Part shown: positions 6,291 to 7,037 of the stretch, in pieces
How the letters are laid out: the number at the start of each line of letters is the position of its first letter
Numbering within the stretch: position 1 is the first letter of the stretch
Source: Planctomycetota bacterium
Lineage (GTDB): Bacteria > Planctomycetota > Phycisphaerae > SM23-33 > FEN-1343
Length of the DNA: 7,037 nucleotides
Direction of reading: 5' to 3'
Assembly: GCA_013203365.1 (NCBI GenBank)
Contig: JABMQG010000284.1
Location: forward strand, 1 to 7,037
Notes under the pieces: generated by a model
The model's database searches: none
The model's input: the letters and a program-made list of their open reading frames with translations, nothing else
What the model was told of the DNA's origin: nothing
Made by a program: the position numbers and the translations under genes

Positions 6291-6319
6291 CAAAGTCGCA
6301 AGCACGATACTTGCTTTGA
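6290..6319. repeat. Imperfect dyad between the facing promoters, possible operator or leader hairpin
   Basis: TCAAA (6290-6294) pairs with TTTGA (6315-6319), and GCAAG (6298-6302) pairs with CTTGC (6310-6314). A 3-nt bulge (6295-6297) lies on the left arm and the loop is 7 nt, so ten base pairs form in all. It overlaps the predicted start sites of both facing promoters. That suits an operator for both directions, or a hairpin at the 5' end of the acetyltransferase mRNA. Confidence 0.45.
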
Positions 6320-6322
6320 GTT

Positions 6323-6351
6323 ATGATGGTCACGTTGAGGTCACTTGTCAA
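6323..6351 (-). promoter_or_regulatory. Candidate promoter for the reductase-rubredoxin-phosphatase operon
   Basis: On the minus strand a perfect TTGACA (6351-6346) is followed after 17 bp by CATCAT (6328-6323), which matches the -10 consensus at 4 of 6. The spacer contains GTGACC twice, 11 bp apart (6344-6339 and 6333-6328). Predicted transcription starts near 6316, leaving a leader of about 190 nt before GTG 6129, or about 30 nt before ATG 6285. Confidence 0.45.
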
Positions 6352-6366
6352 GGACGCCGAGATAAA

Positions 6367-7037
6367 GTGAACGAGTCACTGAATTCCAAATTGGGCCGGC
6401 TGACCGATAAGTTCGCCGACAGTTACGATAGTGACGATCGAACCCAGCGGATCGGCGAAACGTTTCTTCCCTCACGATCCAAGATCGTGGAGATTATCGA
6501 GCTGACGAGACAGCTGATTTTCCCGGGCTTCTTCGGCCAGAAGAAACTCACTAAACAAAACATCCGCTTCCACGTGGGTAACTTGCTGATCTCGCTGGGC
6601 GAGGCACTTGCCGACCAGGTCTATCACTGCCTGTGCATGGACCTTCGACGACGGCGGTGCGAAAATACGGATCTCTGCCGCCGGCAGGCCGAAGAGCTAT
6701 CGGTCCATTTTCTGGAACGGATTCCCGCACTTCGCCAGATGCTGGCACTGGACGCGCAGGCGGCCTATGACGGCGACCCGGCGGCCAAGAGCATCGACGA
6801 GGTGATCTACTGCTACCCGGGCTTCTACGCGGTGACGGTCTACCGCATCGCACACGAACTGCTCGCACTCGGCGTGCCGCTGATGCCGCGGATTATGACC
6901 GAGCACGCGCACGGCCTGACAGGCGCCGATATCCACCCGGGGGCCTGCATCGGCAAGAGCTTCTTTATCGATCACGCAACCGGAGTGGTAATAGGCGAAA
7001 CGACTACGATCGGCGACAACGTCAAGATATACCAGGG
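6367..7037 (+). CDS. cysE: Serine O-acetyltransferase, long EpsC/SrpH-like form (3' end outside window)
   Basis: About 223 residues are visible before the window edge. The enzyme acetylates L-serine with acetyl-CoA to give O-acetylserine, the committed step to cysteine, in the cytoplasm. The N-terminal helical region includes 'LPSRSKIVEIIELTRQLIFP' (34-53) and 'RFHVGNLL'. It is followed by 'GDPAAKS', 'YPGFYAVTVYRIAHEL', 'PRIMTEHAHGLTG' and the start of the left-handed beta-helix: 'ADIHPGACIGKSFFIDHATG' then 'VVIGETTTIG'. The catalytic Asp and His of the family correspond to D188 in ADIHP and H203 in DHATG. The long N-terminus marks the roughly 300-residue class rather than the 273-residue E. 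coli CysE. GTG 6367 is the first plausible start, with only a weak GAG upstream. TTG 6316 is an unlikely in-frame alternative. It is transcribed from a strong promoter, divergently from the redox operon. Confidence 0.93.
   Translation, partial: MNESLNSKLGRLTDKFADSYDSDDRTQRIGETFLPSRSKIVEIIELTRQLIFPGFFGQKKLTKQNIRFHVGNLLISLGEALADQVYHCLCMDLRRRRCENTDLCRRQAEELSVHFLERIPALRQMLALDAQAAYDGDPAAKSIDEVIYCYPGFYAVTVYRIAHELLALGVPLMPRIMTEHAHGLTGADIHPGACIGKSFFIDHATGVVIGETTTIGDNVKIYQ

Overview
The window looks like an ordinary chromosomal stretch from a moderately GC-rich bacterium, most likely a planctomycete of the Phycisphaerae type. That placement is inference. It rests on the prepilin-like protein at the left edge (a GFTLIE signal anchor followed by an 'LPSL..AR' and 'C..QLRQWGLAFELYATDND' stretch, a style common in Phycisphaerae), on frequent GTG/TTG starts, and on the patchy use of Shine-Dalgarno sites. 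I see no mobile element, CRISPR array, tRNA or rRNA.

Layout, left to right. (1) Positions 1-701, minus strand: the 5' part of a type II secretion/type IV pilin-like protein. It has its own sigma70-like promoter and a TTG start. (2) Positions 867-2556, minus strand: a HIT-family nucleotide hydrolase/phosphorylase followed one base later by an HD-domain dNTP triphosphohydrolase (dgt). The HIT gene has a promoter so close to its ATG that the mRNA should be nearly leaderless. (3) Positions 2710-3528, minus strand: a GufA-like ZIP metal transporter. (4) Positions 3652-6129, minus strand: a compact four-gene operon with gaps of 19, 35 and 21 bp. Its genes encode an NqrF-like [2Fe-2S]/FAD/NADH reductase, an unrecognised 158-residue protein, a 53-residue rubredoxin with a GTG start, and a stand-alone SpoIIE/RsbU-type PP2C phosphatase. 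(5) Positions 6367-7037, plus strand: the first two thirds of a long-form serine O-acetyltransferase (cysE/epsC type), cut by the window edge.

How the genes may work together: HIT plus dgt is a plausible nucleotide-housekeeping pair. In the four-gene operon the reductase can in principle pass electrons from NADH through FAD and [2Fe-2S] to the rubredoxin. The unknown protein and the phosphatase are the unexplained members. The operon and cysE diverge from a compact control region (about 6262-6351) that holds two consensus-like promoters facing each other, an imperfect dyad and an 11-bp-spaced direct repeat. This control region and the redox operon with its unknown protein are the parts most worth a second look. 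The rest is ordinary.
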